Assembly (NCBI GenBank): GCA_013397455.1
Contig: VYZB01000095.1
Span: 234,077-298,076 of the forward strand
Direction: 5' to 3'
DNA length: 64,000 bases
DNA from: Crotophaga sulcirostris
Taxonomy: Eukaryota; Chordata; Aves; Cuculiformes; Crotophagidae
The number at the start of each line of letters is the position of its first letter. Positions within the stretch are counted from its first letter, which is position 1. The position numbers and the translations under genes were made by a program. Shown piece after piece: positions 1 through 14,500 of this stretch. Below the pieces are notes generated by a model. That model made no database searches. It was not told the DNA's origin and saw only the letters and a program-made list of their open reading frames with translations.

Positions 1-964
1 GCAAGTCTCACAATGCCCTCACTACATTCAAGTGAGTTACTGTGTAAAGGATATTCACTCTCATTAAACATTGACAAGCTATTATTTAAAAAACTTCCTA
101 GACAAGAGTTTTCTGCAGAGTCACATTTGCCAATCTTAATGCTAACAAGAATTCGAACCATATTCCCCATGTGTTTTACAGCTGCTTGCAGCTAACTAAT
201 AGCTAACTTCAGTTCACTTGGCTACAACTATAAAACACCTAATACAGAACATTTTTTATAAGAGATGCAATTCTTACGTAGCCCACATAGGTCAAGCACC
301 GATCGGAATTCTGCTCAAAGATCCATAATATAAAAGCAGTACTTTGATGCTGATTTTTTGATTTAGGAAACAGAGCACAAGGTACTACTTAAAGAAAACA
401 AGTATGGAGTACTGGTAAAGGCAAGATTAGGAATAAACCCCTCTCCACCTACAGGTACTCATTTGAAGCTTAGACAAACATGAAACCAACCATTCATGCT
501 TTTTGTTGATAGCAAGATTCTAGTTCATGCAGTCTCAATTCCCACATACATGAAAAATTATCTTGACAATTACGGTGACTGAATTATGGATAAGGAAGTT
601 AAGAAGTAGCCTTTGTTACTGCTATCAAGTGACGATAAGAATTTGATAAAGACGACTGTGATTGCTGGTTAATTTTCCTCCACTGTGTTTTACAGCCAAA
701 AGCATTATTGCCTTATCGATAATATGATTATTCTAGCAGAGAAATTAATACTGAGTGGTCAACAGAACAAATTCCCATTGTCTGAATCTGTCCTCACCAG
801 CAGTGTTTGAGTGCTTCTGCATGGAGAAGTAGTCACGGAGGGTCTTGCCATGCTAATGCTGCCAGACCCTGTGGGTTAGACAGTACTCTGTCCATCAAAA
901 AGACAGTGTCTGCTACTTAACACAGTTCTTGGATACCAAGAGCTTAACTTTATACTAAAGTTAC
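1..964 (-). other. RYBP: RYBP intron 4, partial
   Basis: The left edge of the window lies in the intron after exon 4, beginning at the GTAACT donor at 959-964. The stretch is AT-rich with no open frame of note. I see no recognisable repeat, RNA gene or exon. The final RYBP exon must lie beyond position 1. Confidence 0.85.
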
Positions 965-1063
965 CTTGAAGTGTGATTTGAGTCGCTGGTCTTTGTTGTA
1001 GTATTCCCAGACTGTATACTGTTTGCTTCGCTAGGAGGATCTTTCACAATATCCGACTTTGGT
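965..1063 (-). CDS. RYBP: RYBP coding exon 4: serine/threonine-rich linker
   Basis: This exon encodes residues 113-145, PKSDIVKDPPSEANSIQ followed by a serine/threonine-rich segment ending NHTSR. It agrees with the RYBP segment just before the conserved PRLKNVDR block, with a few conservative changes from the human protein as I recall it (for example IVK for ILK). YAF2 lacks this segment in its main form, which supports the RYBP call. The exon is 99 bases, phase 2 on both sides. The acceptor is TTCTTACAG and the donor is AAG then GTAACT. The next and last coding exon, with the RING1A/B-binding domain, stop codon and 3' UTR, is not in the window, so the gene is incomplete here by about 80 residues. 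Confidence 0.97.
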
Positions 1064-1176
1064 CTGTAAGAATTGGAGGGAAGAGGGAGAGTATGATGTT
1101 AGATTAATTGCAAATTCATCAACGCACAGTGCTACTGAAATTACTCCTCATTTAATAGTACATTCTTCAAACTTAC
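1064..1176 (-). other. RYBP: RYBP intron 3 (113 bases)
   Basis: This is a complete short intron with donor GTAAGT and acceptor TTCTTACAG preceded by a CT-rich tract (CTCCCTCTTCCCTCC). Its small size next to the 33.6-kb intron 2 means exons 3 and 4 are probably recognised together across the intron. Confidence 0.95.
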
Positions 1177-1353
1177 TTAGTCTTCTTATTAGTGTTCTTC
1201 TTTGTAACACTTGGACTAATTTCCTTCTCTTTGTCAGGTTTTTCTTTGTCTTGCTTTTCCACTTTCTCCTTCTTCTCCTTCTTAGGTGGTGGTGGGGTTG
1301 CATATTGCTGGGCAACTTGTTGTGCCACCAACTGAGAGTTTATTCTAGGTTTT
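1177..1353 (-). CDS. RYBP: RYBP coding exon 3: charged linker
   Basis: This exon encodes residues 54-112. It starts [18 protein letters not shown], continues with four prolines and a lysine/glutamate-rich stretch ([15 protein letters not shown]), and ends [10 protein letters not shown]. The segment is a low-complexity, probably disordered linker between the zinc finger and the RING1-binding tail. It is predicted to be nuclear and basic enough for nuclear targeting or DNA contact. [20 protein letters not shown] and the 59-residue length distinguish RYBP from YAF2, whose linker is shorter. The acceptor is TTGTAG with a T-rich tract. The donor is AA then GTAAGT. The exon is 177 bases, phase 2 on both sides. 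It is separated from exon 2 by 33.6 kb and from exon 4 by only 113 bases. Confidence 0.98.
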
Positions 1354-2547
1354 CTACAATGACAATAAAAAGAAAGACCTATAGTCAATATTACTCAGTA
1401 AAAATTACTTCACCAAAAGAAGTATACGCATTTATTTCAGCAACCAGGGAAGAATACTCCACTTAAAGAACCAAATGGATGTCCTTACTTAACGTGAAGT
1501 ACTACATAACACACACTGCGGCTACATTTTAAGATAAGGAACAGAAAGAGTGATAAAAGTAAGTTTCCTGATAAACAACATCTCCTTCATATCTTTTAAT
1601 TTAATTTTTCGAATGAGCTTCTGGTTCCCTGAAGAAAGCTTCGCACAAATAACAAAGAACAAGAGAAGGTAACTGAGATGACTTTGTCCCGAAGCCTGGG
1701 AGCGAAGCTGGCTGGCAGAAGCACAGAAGACAAGCAGGCATTCACACTTCCACGGGGGAGCGGCCGTGCCAGGCTCCGACGCACTGTCCTCACACAATTG
1801 TCTGCAGTTCCCAGTGGTGTTTGGACAAAACACACAAGCAAACTCTCTCTCAAAGGCTACTTCCATTTCAAATTATGATATATCTGAAAAGAAATAGCTT
1901 CACATGTAATCAACACCTTGGTTACTGCTCCTCACATATGTCTCAAAGAAACTTGTACCTTTGTCTCTCCTGCATTCCTCTTCCAAACACTTGTCTCCTC
2001 TCAGATCAATGACTCAACGCGTCTTCCTCCTAGCCTGGCACATAAGCAGTTTATACTCTGAATACTCTGACAATCCATGATCATTTGAGAAGAAAACCAG
2101 GTTATCAACTCCACTCATGGTGCATTATGAGCTGAATACTAATTGCGACAAATCCGATTCAAATTTTCTACATAGACCAAACTACAACAGATCGTCAATG
2201 AAATCAGTGCGCAGTGACAAAGTCTACAACTGGAACACAGAAACTCAAGGGTTTCTGCTGCAGAACTTTGTACCCGCACCAAGTTTTTTACTACAAACAG
2301 CTATAGAGACTTAGTGGTTTCATGTGTTAAAAATAAAAGTACAAAACACTAATTGCTCACATATAACATCTGCATTTAGAGATGATACAGACAACGGAAC
2401 ACCCAGAACAGTTTTAATCCCTGTCACAGGAAAGTCCAAGTACATAATAAGTCTCTTTTAGCACTTGTTTTCTGTACAGTGGTATCAAAATGCTCTTACT
2501 GAAGCCAGATACACCCAGATATTTCATTTCACTACCACAGCTTATTT

Positions 2548-2565
2548 AAAAAAAAAAAAAAAAAA
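2548..2565. repeat. Poly-A run (18)
   Basis: Uninterrupted A tract in intron 2. I see no recognisable retroelement body upstream of it. Confidence 0.95.
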
Positions 2566-5500
2566 TCAATCTATGGAACAGGTTATAACCAGGCCCCTGA
2601 TCCACCTCAACACTACTGGCATTTGGGTTTTTCACTTAACATAGAAACTGTAACTTAATTCACGCTACACTCCACATACACCTGTACATTTCTGAGTGAA
2701 CACAAATGATCTGGTCTTAAGCCTTAAATAACTGTGAAGCTTAAACGTCTTGTCGATCAGATCAAGCAGTTACCTGTTCTACAGAACAGTGAAGATACTT
2801 AACATCCTTGCACGTAAAATCCTATATACAGCAATTTCTGTCTGTATGACTGAACAAATACGTAAGTGTTTCGATTACATGGAAAAGATTTTCAGATTGG
2901 TACAACCACACTAAAAGCTGACAGCAGTAGTTCGTCTCAAGCAACCTGCTAACTGCCTACTCAAAAAAAACAGAGAGATAAAGCGTCAAGAAATCTTCAA
3001 AGAGAGGACAGATACCATCTCCCTGCATGATTATACATGATTAACCTCACCGCCTGAAGCTGCCACTTCTGCCCAGATTTAGTTATTTGCTTTTTACACA
3101 ACCAGCCAAGTCTGAAACCCAAGCCACTCATTGGAAATCCCAATTCAAGAACCTGAGAGCACCTTCAAAGTCTGCCCAACTCTGATGTGCCCGCTTGCAA
3201 TGACCAACCTCTGCAGCTACTGAGCGGCTGTTCCCGTTGCAGGAGTGCTGCACTGCCTGAATGAAGACTGAAATTTTAAAATGGAAACCTCAACTAAACT
3301 AAAATTTAAAAATACATAAATAAATCACACTGCATATCACTACAGAAGGCTGGTATCCAAGAAAGGTCAGCCTCAAAGTGCTCCTGCAGAGACCTTGCCC
3401 CATGCTCTCCTGCTCCTTACCTGTGCCTGCAACAGCGCACTACATATATTAATTTCTGTCATTTTCCCGGCCAGCCACTGACATAGCTAGCACATCTTCT
3501 ATTCCTTCTATTCCACCCAGGATGGCTCACTGGTTAGGGTAAATCCAACACTGCAAGTGGGGCGAGCAGGCAGCAGAAAGCTGCTGTGACTGCAGCCAAC
3601 CAACCCTGAGCATGTTTCAAGATCTGCTGTACTAGAAAAACAGGTTTAAAAAAAATACGCAAAAATCCAATAGTTTTCCAATTCCTAATTTGGCCACTTC
3701 GCTCACAAGCTTAGGAAAGTTAAAACCAGGTAAATTAAGCAACTGGCATACTAACACTCATAATAATAATAGGAGTAATAAAATCTTTCAATTAAGGCCC
3801 AAACTGCCACTACAGGCAGGATACACTGGTCACAAGCCCTTTACAAAAAAGCCAAGCAAAGCAAGTAAAGCAGCGTTTCTAACCACAGAAAACTATAACC
3901 ATAGTAACCACAATCACGTACAATAGCTGCAATATCCAAAACTTTCTCCAAGTTTCCCTGTCTACCAAAAAAAAACCACCCTTCAGGGACTAACGCTGAT
4001 CTAATATAGTACCCCTAGCACCAACCACCCTTCCATATACCATTCCTGCTCCTACAGCCATCCATGTCACATCCTAGTCACCTGTTTGTCAAAGCAGCCT
4101 CTTTCAGTGTTGTGAATTCATCAGCTACAGCAGCAGGTAGGCTTGCATTACGAAAAGCATAAATACAGCACTACTTTGCAGTGGATACTAGTAGTCTTTC
4201 CTTTCAGAATTTGAACAAGGAAGGGGAAAACAATATTAGTGGAGAGAAGCAAGCCTCATTCCCACTTGGGCTACAACAATTTAACATGCTCTGGCTCCTA
4301 TCGCAGAATTTAAAGTCATTAAAACAGAAGGATACCTTTTTCTGGTTTTGAACACTACAATGTGCCCTAGTCTCTCCGTCATTATTTTTCTAATATATCA
4401 TTAAAGCAGAATACCCTGAACAGAAACTTGAGGTCTCCTAAATTTTTTGTACTAAACAGCCCCCAAAACAAGTATTAACTGTTTTTACCCTAAATCTGCT
4501 CACGAGCTTACTTTCTGTAACGTTAAAACAATTCATATAAAGGATGAATAGATCTAAGTGACAAAACGAAGCCCCAGCTGGGCCTCATCCAAGCTTTCTA
4601 ACCAGCACTCACACTTGGGGAACAAATACACTGTAATTTAGTAGAAATTTTAAACTAACATTATTATACAGAAACCACAGTTACTAAGCTTCAACTTCTG
4701 AAAAAAATTATCTGAAGAGTTGCAATACCTAGTACTACGCTTGGTTCTGGAATTCTTAGGCAGACACTGGACGCTGAGCCATGGTGCTCTGCCTCCTCTT
4801 GCAGGCCACCAGGTCTACTGGACAAGCTTCTGCTACAAGAGACTTGGCTTGAAGCCCCTCCTCGCTATGTCCCCAGAAATCAAAATGTGCTCTGACATCT
4901 TGGTGGCCAGTTACTTAGGCCTGCTTGGCACCTGGTCTCAGGCAAGTGCTTTCACAAACAGAAGCCAGTGTTGTGCAATAACACATGCCAATGGATAATG
5001 CCAATAGACACTGTAAGAAGAGTTTTTCAATGCAAGTGTCTGAAATGCACCCATTTCCTTCTACCTGAACTTTATCTTAAAATTATGCTTTGCTAGGACA
5101 ATTTTTCCCTAATTTAAGTGACAGCTTGCCTCAAGACTCAACCATCAAGATCCAATCTGATGTGACAAATAAATGAACGTTAGTTTTTTTCTTATATTTT
5201 CAACATAAAGAGGATTGTTTTCTCTCGTTCTAAAACTAAGAGCAATTAAACTAAATTAAACTGTGCTTTCAAAGTTATGTTCAGCCAAATAAATTGTTTC
5301 ACATTAGTTAAAGTGCAGCTTACATCACGGGAGCAGATATTTGCACAATTCATGATCTTTGCAGCAAGGACATACTGATGCATAAAAAAGCTGAAATATA
5401 TTTGTCTATTTAAAGCGTGGATTTAGCACCAAGGTCTTTACCATCAACTTTATCGTAAATAAATGCACACAAATACTCTTTACTTACTCTTTTAGTAACA

Positions 5501-8500
5501 GATCTGCACAGAAATGTTATGACTGCATACAATATACCTCAAGATTGTCCTATTAAGTGACACTGGGATGTTTGTCTCATGGAAAACGGAACAAATGCCA
5601 GCCCTTTCTCGCAGTGCTTCACCACCTGCGTTTTCTTCTGTATCTCAAAGATTCCCTTTAAAGCCTGTCTTAGAACCAAAACCAGAGCACTGATGCCCAG
5701 GAATTCTGCTGCTCCACTTCAGCACTTGCAACTGGGCTTAGGAGTAGAACAGGACAAATCACACCGCACATCCAGCACATGGTAGGTACTCGAACCTGGA
5801 TCTCAAGGAGGATACAGGAGGGTAAGTTGCACCATATTTTTCATGTGACCTTAATTTCTGAGTCTGTTTGGGATTTCTCTGGTCCTGCTGCTTCAAGAAA
5901 AGGCAAATCACCTGCCTCCTGAGGACACTGTAGAGCAGAGACAGCGGCTGGCTCTACATTCACAGCAACACAGAGACCTTGAGGGACGCCGGCAATCCCC
6001 AGAAACGTGGATCTAATTACAATTGCTTTTACTTTCCTACAACTATGTTATCAGAAGAATGAAACTGGCATCAAGTGGGATTTCAGAGTCAAAAGCCTCA
6101 TGTAACGTGAAGTACCGAGGATTTGGATAATTTCATGCTGTTCTGGCTTTGATGCAAGCAGCGATATCAGCAGACCTCTATGTGGCTCACCACTTCTTTG
6201 AAAAAGCATGTTTGATATACTGTGCAGTGTGAAGTACAGGATTATTTTAATATTCCTAGTCACACATCAATATATCTTTGCTGAAATAAAAACAAGAAAA
6301 CAATACTAAATGTATTTACGTGAGCATTTATAAAACACTTAGTGCCAGAACAAAAGTACAATAAGTGTACTTCTGAGTAATACTGTAAAGCACAGTTAGA
6401 AGGTAACCCAAGAACATACACAAAAATATTAACATCTCCTTAAATTAGTTTTATACCCAGAACCAAAGCAGTTTTGGAGAAATTCAGCCATAAACGTGAT
6501 GGGGTGAGCACTCATTCTTGTATGCATATTTTCCAGCTCATTTCTGATGACCACACAGTGCTTTTTAGCTACAAGAAAAAGAATGAATGGACAAATTGTC
6601 CTTAGTGTCCAACTACAAAGCAGTATAGAAACTGTGTACATTTATCTCATAAATTCTTCATGTAATACAAGACCACAAGTCAACAAAAAAAATACTAAAA
6701 GACTACTAGAAGGAGAAACGGCAAGAAATACGTGATTGAGCAAGATTTTGTTGAAAGAACAGAATATTCATTGAACATTGATGTGATAATGCTGTGGTTT
6801 TATTTAGAAGATAGATATTTAAAAATAAAGAAGTTAATCTAAGGAACATCCATTTCAGGGCTACAAGTTTTGCTCTTTCACAGCATCACCAGCAGGACTG
6901 GGTTATCTTTCAGCTGAAGAAGAGAACGGTATTTGCTACTACCCTTACACGGAAGGGCACAACGTCCTTCAAAGACTCGAAGTGTTAAATCTGAACATTT
7001 TGGAAAAAAACAGGAAAGAAAGTATCGGCTTCACACAAACAAAAAAAAAATTGTTTGCCACAAAATAAAATAAGTACGTTTGAAAGTCTACGGTCACCTC
7101 CAGAAAGCCTCCCAACAGTTCAATGTTCTTCCTGACCATTCAGCCTGCTGTCTCCCAAAGAGTTAAGAATAGGCAACGCAAAGATAAAGGAGCCTCAGCT
7201 TTGTGATAACCACGCCTGGACAGGACAACAAACCTCGAGTTGTTCAGATTTCAGAATAGTGTTTTAAACTTTATGTTTTTCCATCAGAAGATGTGAGACT
7301 TCAGGTCATTTCTCACAGTTCAAACAACTCCCCCAGTACTTATGACATTAAACTTTTTAAAGTTCAAAATTCTTAGCAGCAATTAATATTTAGTGGTCTC
7401 AGCTGCCAGCTCCCCACCTCTTGGGTCGAAAACCTGTTTTTCTTTAATTTTTCCCTCTTTTTCTTTTTTTTGTTACCAAATTAAGAATGCGAAAGTTGTT
7501 AAATGAAATGCAAGCTGTGGCCTCCCTTCACACAGCGCGAGAAGCATTCCTGTTTGCTGGAAAGCAGCTAATCACTGCCTCTGTGCCACTACAGGAGACC
7601 TGAGCCTCTTTGAACGATGCCTGTAAAAATATTTCTCAGTTCTTACTTTTCAATTCTCTTTTGCAGCTATTTAATTTGTAATCACAAGGTAGCAAAAGCA
7701 AGAGTTAAACACGAGTTGTTCTTCAAGCTTTGATACCAGTGAGGAGAAAATAGCCCCGATGGTGAATAACACTGTTGAGTATCAGTTACTGGGAGAGAGC
7801 TTGAGGATTACTTAACTGCTAACATGGTATAACTTAAGTTACTATGTCTGCAGGAGGCAAAACAAAAGTCATGTTGAAGTTTTGGAAGAAATATTGCTCA
7901 GTTTCTCCTTTCAGAGTAAAAGCCTGCCTGGAAGCTCAGGCCGTGCTGGCAGTCTTGCCCATCCTCTCATCTGTAGCACCTACCTAAACTGCAACAGGAG
8001 ATAATTTCATATCTAATCTGCAGCAGTTAATGAGCTCCAGCAAGAGCCCTCAGGCTGTCCAGCAGATGCTCACCCTGCAGCTGCTTTCTCTGCCTAGTCC
8101 AAATCCCTGCCAGAGACCTGCTCCAACGACGGCAGCTGCTCACAGCCGGTCTGAGTTCTGTCCGTGAAGCTACAGGCAGAGGCTGCAGCCCCCACGCCTG
8201 TCCTTGCCGGCTGTGTGGTGTCCACCTGCACAGCTCCCCATCTGCAGACACTGCAGGCACTTGTGGAGATACAGATACACACACACCACCCCCACCAGCA
8301 AGGCAGTGCTTTAGAGCTGTGTACGCTGTTGAAGTTGCACCTGGATTCATCTGCTGAAATTATTTCCAACAGGAACATTCCTTAAGGACTAGAACTGGAA
8401 AAAGTCTGAATTTGGTTTTTCATGCTTTCATTGAAAAATAAAGCACATTTCCTTAAATAAGGAGCTTGACACACTTCTAAATACATGTAAAATGAGTAAA

Positions 8501-11500
8501 GAATTGGCAAAATGCCATTTTTTTCACAATTTAAGCCTGTTTTGTCTTGTTTGGTGGGCAAGCAGAACTGTCCAAATGATCTAAATTTCATTATGCAAAT
8601 TATTACAAATATTATAAAGGTACTTCTGAATCATGATTATATATAAAATCTAAGACAAAAAGTACATAGCTAAACCTCAGTTTTTCAGATGCTTTCTTGC
8701 TCCACTAGTTTACATAAAAAATAACTTCTGATTTTTTAAAAAATATGGCCATTAAAAAACATAGTAGAAAATTAAGAAAAGAGTACAATACTTCTCTCTT
8801 GCTAAAAGCAAAATTTTCAACCTGCAACAGATTAAAATAGCATCAACTCCCAACTGCAACATCACCTTAAATTCTAGTTGAACAAGAACAACTTTACAAC
8901 TCCCCTTCTTGCTCTCTGCGTAAGCATTTACTTACCACCAGGAACAGTTAGGTCCACAGCTAAACATTCTAAAAAAACACACTGTCTCCTATTCATTTAT
9001 TGCATCTGTATGGAAAACTTTATACAGCAGCAGAGAAATTGTGCTAATATATACAAAATCCACAACCGAGCGTTCATGAAATGAGATGCAGCTGTAAATG
9101 GAAAGATCACACCAAGCCTGAACTTGAAAAGATGGCTTTGAGATTACTAAAACATTTTTCTCAGGTATGCAAATTTATTTGGTCACCAATAATTCTAGTC
9201 ATATGCTGCAAGTGCTGCACAGGCTTAATTTCTTATTGCAACCACCCTCACCATGCTGTTGACCCATTTGCTGACCCACTCAGATCCCAAGGTTAATCCA
9301 TCACTGAAAATGCCAATCAGCGTATCTCAGCAGGCTGTACACCAAAATGGTAAAACATGTTGTTCAGGTGTTTTCATCTATGGACGCATCTTACTGCAAA
9401 ATATCACATGTTCCATGATTTACAAGGACTTACAAAATTGTTATGGAAAATTCACTGATCTCAGCACAAAACTTACTGGCCTGCTCCCACCAGAATGATG
9501 ATAAAATGAAGGTCGTTTTACTTGCTTGTCAAAAATAAGCTGCTCTCACTAGCAAAAATATGAAATCAGTTCATAAAGCTGGCAGCAACCAAGATGTGTA
9601 TAATAAAATACTCAGATTTACAACAAAACCAATTACTTAAATACTTCTTCCTATTTGACTGCTTATTAAGCTATGTATAATTCTGAGGAGAGCGGACAGG
9701 CTCAAAACTTCCTGTTGAGTAACACAGCGCCGTTGGCAGCATGAGGATATAAATGAGCCTGATGAAAATTTAACATCTAGAATCCCTAAAGCAACAGCTT
9801 ATGATTACTGTATTATAAATTAAAATAATGATAATATGAGGAAAAGAATAGTTTTAGCAACTCTAATTAAAGCTAAAAACTGGGAATACCAGACTTGGTG
9901 TTATAAAAGTGCTTTATCTCTGCTGCTAGTATATACATTTCTGTTTCAGACATTGAATCTTAAGTAGTAATCAAAGTTGTCACGTACACAGCATCCTTTA
10001 ATCATGTTTAAAGTGTCCCATCCACAAGCATCTGCCCACAGGTTTTGTGATACTTAAGTTTCACACTTCAAAATCACAGGAGACACACAAAACTTGGAAA
10101 ATAAGCAAGAAAAAGGAGAGGTGCTGAGAAAATGAGCTCCCTATCTAAAGAGAAATGTCAGTTAAATTGATCCCCTCACTAGAATTTTGTACTAAAACTA
10201 AAAAGTAAAATACATTTCCAAAAGCATCTTTCCTAATAGTGTGCTATTGGGTAAGCACAAAGAAAACATCATTCTTTTCTCTTATAGAAAGATGAGTTAT
10301 AACAGCATTCTCTCTTTTAACATGCTCAAGCATTTCCAAATTCGAGTATGTATCGACATAATAATGTGGCATCACGTATCCAGTACCATTCCCAAATAAG
10401 TCTGTCAACTTTTACTTTTAAGAGAAAACTTAATATGGTCTGATCTATGTCAGCCAAACAAATTCCAACATTTTAATAATGAGTCTAAAACACCACCTGT
10501 TGTACAACTTGAGTTGAATGACATTTCAAGGTTTTAAAGCTGCACACCGACATAATCAGTCCACAATCTGAATTTTGACTATGCATTTCCAACACCCATA
10601 ACTTTAATTAGCAAATGGATGGTAAATTTTACCTTTGAAACAAGGTGAATTTCTATTAATTTGGAGTCTGAAATTTCAAAATGTAGAGTCTGAATTTTAA
10701 AATCAGCTCTAATGCAGAAAGATCAACAGTCATCATTTCGCAATCACTGTCACCCTTTCACCTAAGATCAGTGCTGACAGGACTGACCTACAAACCTGTG
10801 AGCGATAGTCACCAGCAAGAACCAAACAGTGAGGTTTCCAGTCACTTAAGTATAATACTTAAATTTACATAATACTTAATCTTTGAGAAATGCAGATACC
10901 CTGAACAACTAACATGCTGACAGAGAGGCTCGATCGGCTCAACTAATAAATTTCTACTGCGTAAGTCTCTTTCAGAGTCCCCTGGTAATGCAGCAATGTG
11001 CTGGGTTATCACAGTAAAGTTTAACTCTGCATGCATGACACTGGAACACTGTACACTTAGGAAAAAAAGCATTTCCCTATCATTTACTACCCAGGCTAAG
11101 TTCACATAGAAGCAAAACGAGAAACTGCCAATTCTACAACAGATGCTGAATAGTCTCAATAGGCCCTAAATCTCTAGGGATGTCATTAAAAAAGAGGCAC
11201 CAATTGAGCAAGGCGTTAATTTTAATTCAGCTGCATCAGACACTGCAGGTTTTACCTACATGAAATTGAGTTTTTCTAGCAAACAAAACCTCATTTTTAT
11301 TAAAAAAAAAGATTAATCAATGATTTTTACATGAAATGACATTTCAAGAGTCCTTGCATAACCAGGAAGGTAGCTTTGCCAACAGAGCTCCAGCCTGCAG
11401 CACCTATGCAATTTCAGCGACGCACCAGGGCTGCTGGGATGTGGAGTGGACACTGCTCCGCTGCTCCCCAGTGATGCCCAACAAGTCAACACAGCACCAG

Positions 11501-14500
11501 GCAGCAGCATGGGGAGGTGGTGTTCACTGGTATCCATAAGTGGCACCCCACCTACTCCTTCACACCTCTTCCCCAGCACAATTTGCAGTGATCACTGTCA
11601 ATGGTTTAACAAACCAATTTGCTTATCAAAGCACAAGAAATAAAAGCCACTGAAGGACAATGAGGAAGGCAGAGATGAATTTTCAAAAGGCTACCACGTG
11701 CTCAGAAAAGCTTTTTTATTCCCCATGGTGTTCCCTGAACAAAATCAGAGAACTGAGCAGGGATGCACAAATGGCATTTTGGGGTGTCTAGCTCTACCCA
11801 GGCAGCACAACACGCAGCCATCCTGCCTACCGGAAAGCCAGAGGAGAAGTCCAGTGCTCAGTTGCCATCGATAGCTGCTGTTCCAGCACTATGGGAACAA
11901 GACAGCCCAAGAGAACAGAAACTTTTGCTTTCATAATTATTACTCCTGGGCGTGAGGAACTGACCCAGATGGTTTCAGAATTTGCCAGGAAACAATGTTC
12001 AGATTGGATCCTCCTCTTCTCCCTAATTAGAAAGCCTTAGGAGAAACCTGTGGAGTGAACTGTTGGTTCCCTATATGAAGCAGCAGTGCAGGTGTGTGCC
12101 TAGCACGTGTAGATTAGGGAAACTCAGCTACCTTTATAAACAGAACCAGCAGAGAACACTATCCTACGTAACAGAAAGCCAGGAATAATTAATTAAACCA
12201 ACAGAAATATTTCCAAGCCCTCAGTCAGCCAACTTCTACTCTGCAGGTAACAATGGTAACAAGTGGTCCTGACAAAACTGTCATTTTTAAAGGACGTTCT
12301 TGGAAAAGATAATCTTGACCTTAAAATGTTCATTTTGTATTCTCGAGTGTCCTCACGCTGTTATCATCCCGATGACTGCTATTTTGCAGTTTTGCATGCA
12401 CTCACGTGGCTTGCATCTATTTATACACATGCAGGCAAGCACAAACAGACAACCAAAAGCCTGAATTGCCATCATTCTGCTACAAGCTCCAAGGAGGGAA
12501 AGCAAGCAAATGCAGTTAAAGTTTTGTAAAAATTCTGATGTTCCATCCTAAAGAAGTGTTTAATCTCACTGAAAACTACCAGTTACACGGTGAACCTGTG
12601 CCAGCTGCAAATCACTCCAACTGCCCTGGCACCATCATTTAAAGTCATTTTCCATTTAAAGAGTCTCACATCAGCGCCAGCACAGCCTTTCATTACCCAT
12701 CCCACTTAATACCCACAATCTCTCCACAGCTCACTCGCTCAGTCTCCACTGACCGAGCAGCACACGGAGACTGATGTGCGGATTATTGGGATTCCTAATG
12801 CCTTTTCTCCTCGCTGGCTGAGTGCTGAGCGCTTTGGCAGCCTGCCTGGCCCACAACACGTGTGGGTTTGTCAGCCTAATGCACTATGTCATCTGGAGAG
12901 TCTCAGGACGAAGCGAGACCCAGCGGCGTCCACATAGCAACGGCTCACTGCTCCCAAAACTTCCAGCTACCACACTTTCCAGCACTGGTGGCAAGAGTTA
13001 CAGAAGTGAGCGCCTGGGTATTTGCCACTGCTTGATTTCCGAGAGGCAAATAAGCAAGGCAGGAGCAACAGCGCGGTCCTTTAACCAAAGGCCAGAGTCA
13101 ACACAGGGATTTCCCGTATGAAACATCTGTCCTCACTTGATCGTTGTCTTGCAATGACTCAAAATCTGCAAGACTATATTTGAGTAACTCTCTTTTCACG
13201 TAACCCACCCTCTGTTAACTAAATAATGACAGTGAAAAGTCAGAGATAAGGGCTCAAAAATGTGTTGTAACCAAGTCAGTTGCCACTCACGAGTTTAAAC
13301 TGTACCCTATGCCTAGCATTTAGTCAGGGCAGAAGAGAAATGAGTTTTGGGCACCATTCAGTATAGAAGATATACTGAGATATTTTAAAGTGGGAGGAAA
13401 CACGTCAGCCCTGTAAATTCTGCTGTAAATTCTTACAGGATTAATCTACAAAAGGAAACACCACGGAACGTGCAGGTATCACATAAATGCAAATTTAACA
13501 TCATGCTTAACTAAGAAGTGTAATGAAATTGAAACTGGTTTGTAGATGAATGAAATACAGAAACCAGCAAATATCTTACTTGGAAATGAACGAAAAGAGT
13601 ACACAAAATACAGCTGAAATTTCACTTCCTCTATACAAGAAAATACAACAGAAACCTCAAGCACAGCACATGGCACATCCTCTACAACCTCCTCAGACAC
13701 CACACACTGTCCATACGCAAAGATTTTCTACTTTATATCTGATATCAGATTGCAATTTTTTTGTGAATTATCATCTGAGCAAAGAAAGAAAGATTACCAG
13801 CTATAACACTAACTACAGGGACTTTAAGAGAGCACATTATAAACCTATTTTTCTGCTAATAAACACATACGAATTATTTTACAATAGCAAACACAATAAT
13901 AGAACAAAAAAAGAAAGGTACTAAGCAGCACAGCTTCACTGGTTTTGTTCTGGCTGAAGTATATCATCCATCTCACAGCATTACAAAATCCAGTCATCAC
14001 CTCAATCTCAGGTGTATTTACCAAGACACCCCTTGGCTAGTTTTATTTCCATTTAACTATGAGGAAACAGCAAGTAATAGTGGTTTGCTTCCCTGAGGAT
14101 GACTACAGCAGAAGAAAACAAAAAAAGGTTTTCTAAGCCCCAAGACTAACCCACACTGGCGATACACATCTACCCCATCAGAGAAATTACTTGCTTCTAG
14201 AGATTTGCAAAAATGACTCAGTGATATTCTACTATTTTACGTTGCTTCCTCCTCTAATTTCTTCCTGCATTTGTGCAGCTAACTGCATATCACTAGAATT
14301 TCCAAGTTAAAGTAAGTTAAAACCAGATCCCTGTTTTTACTCAAACACGTTGCAGGAAACAGTAGGGACTTGGTTGAGCAATGACTTCCTAACTTGCACC
14401 CCTACTCTGCACCGAAACTGGAGAGTGAAGAGCAGCAAAAACTTTTTTGCCTAATGCAACTTTGTGAGCAATTACACACATACAAACCACCTAGTGGAAA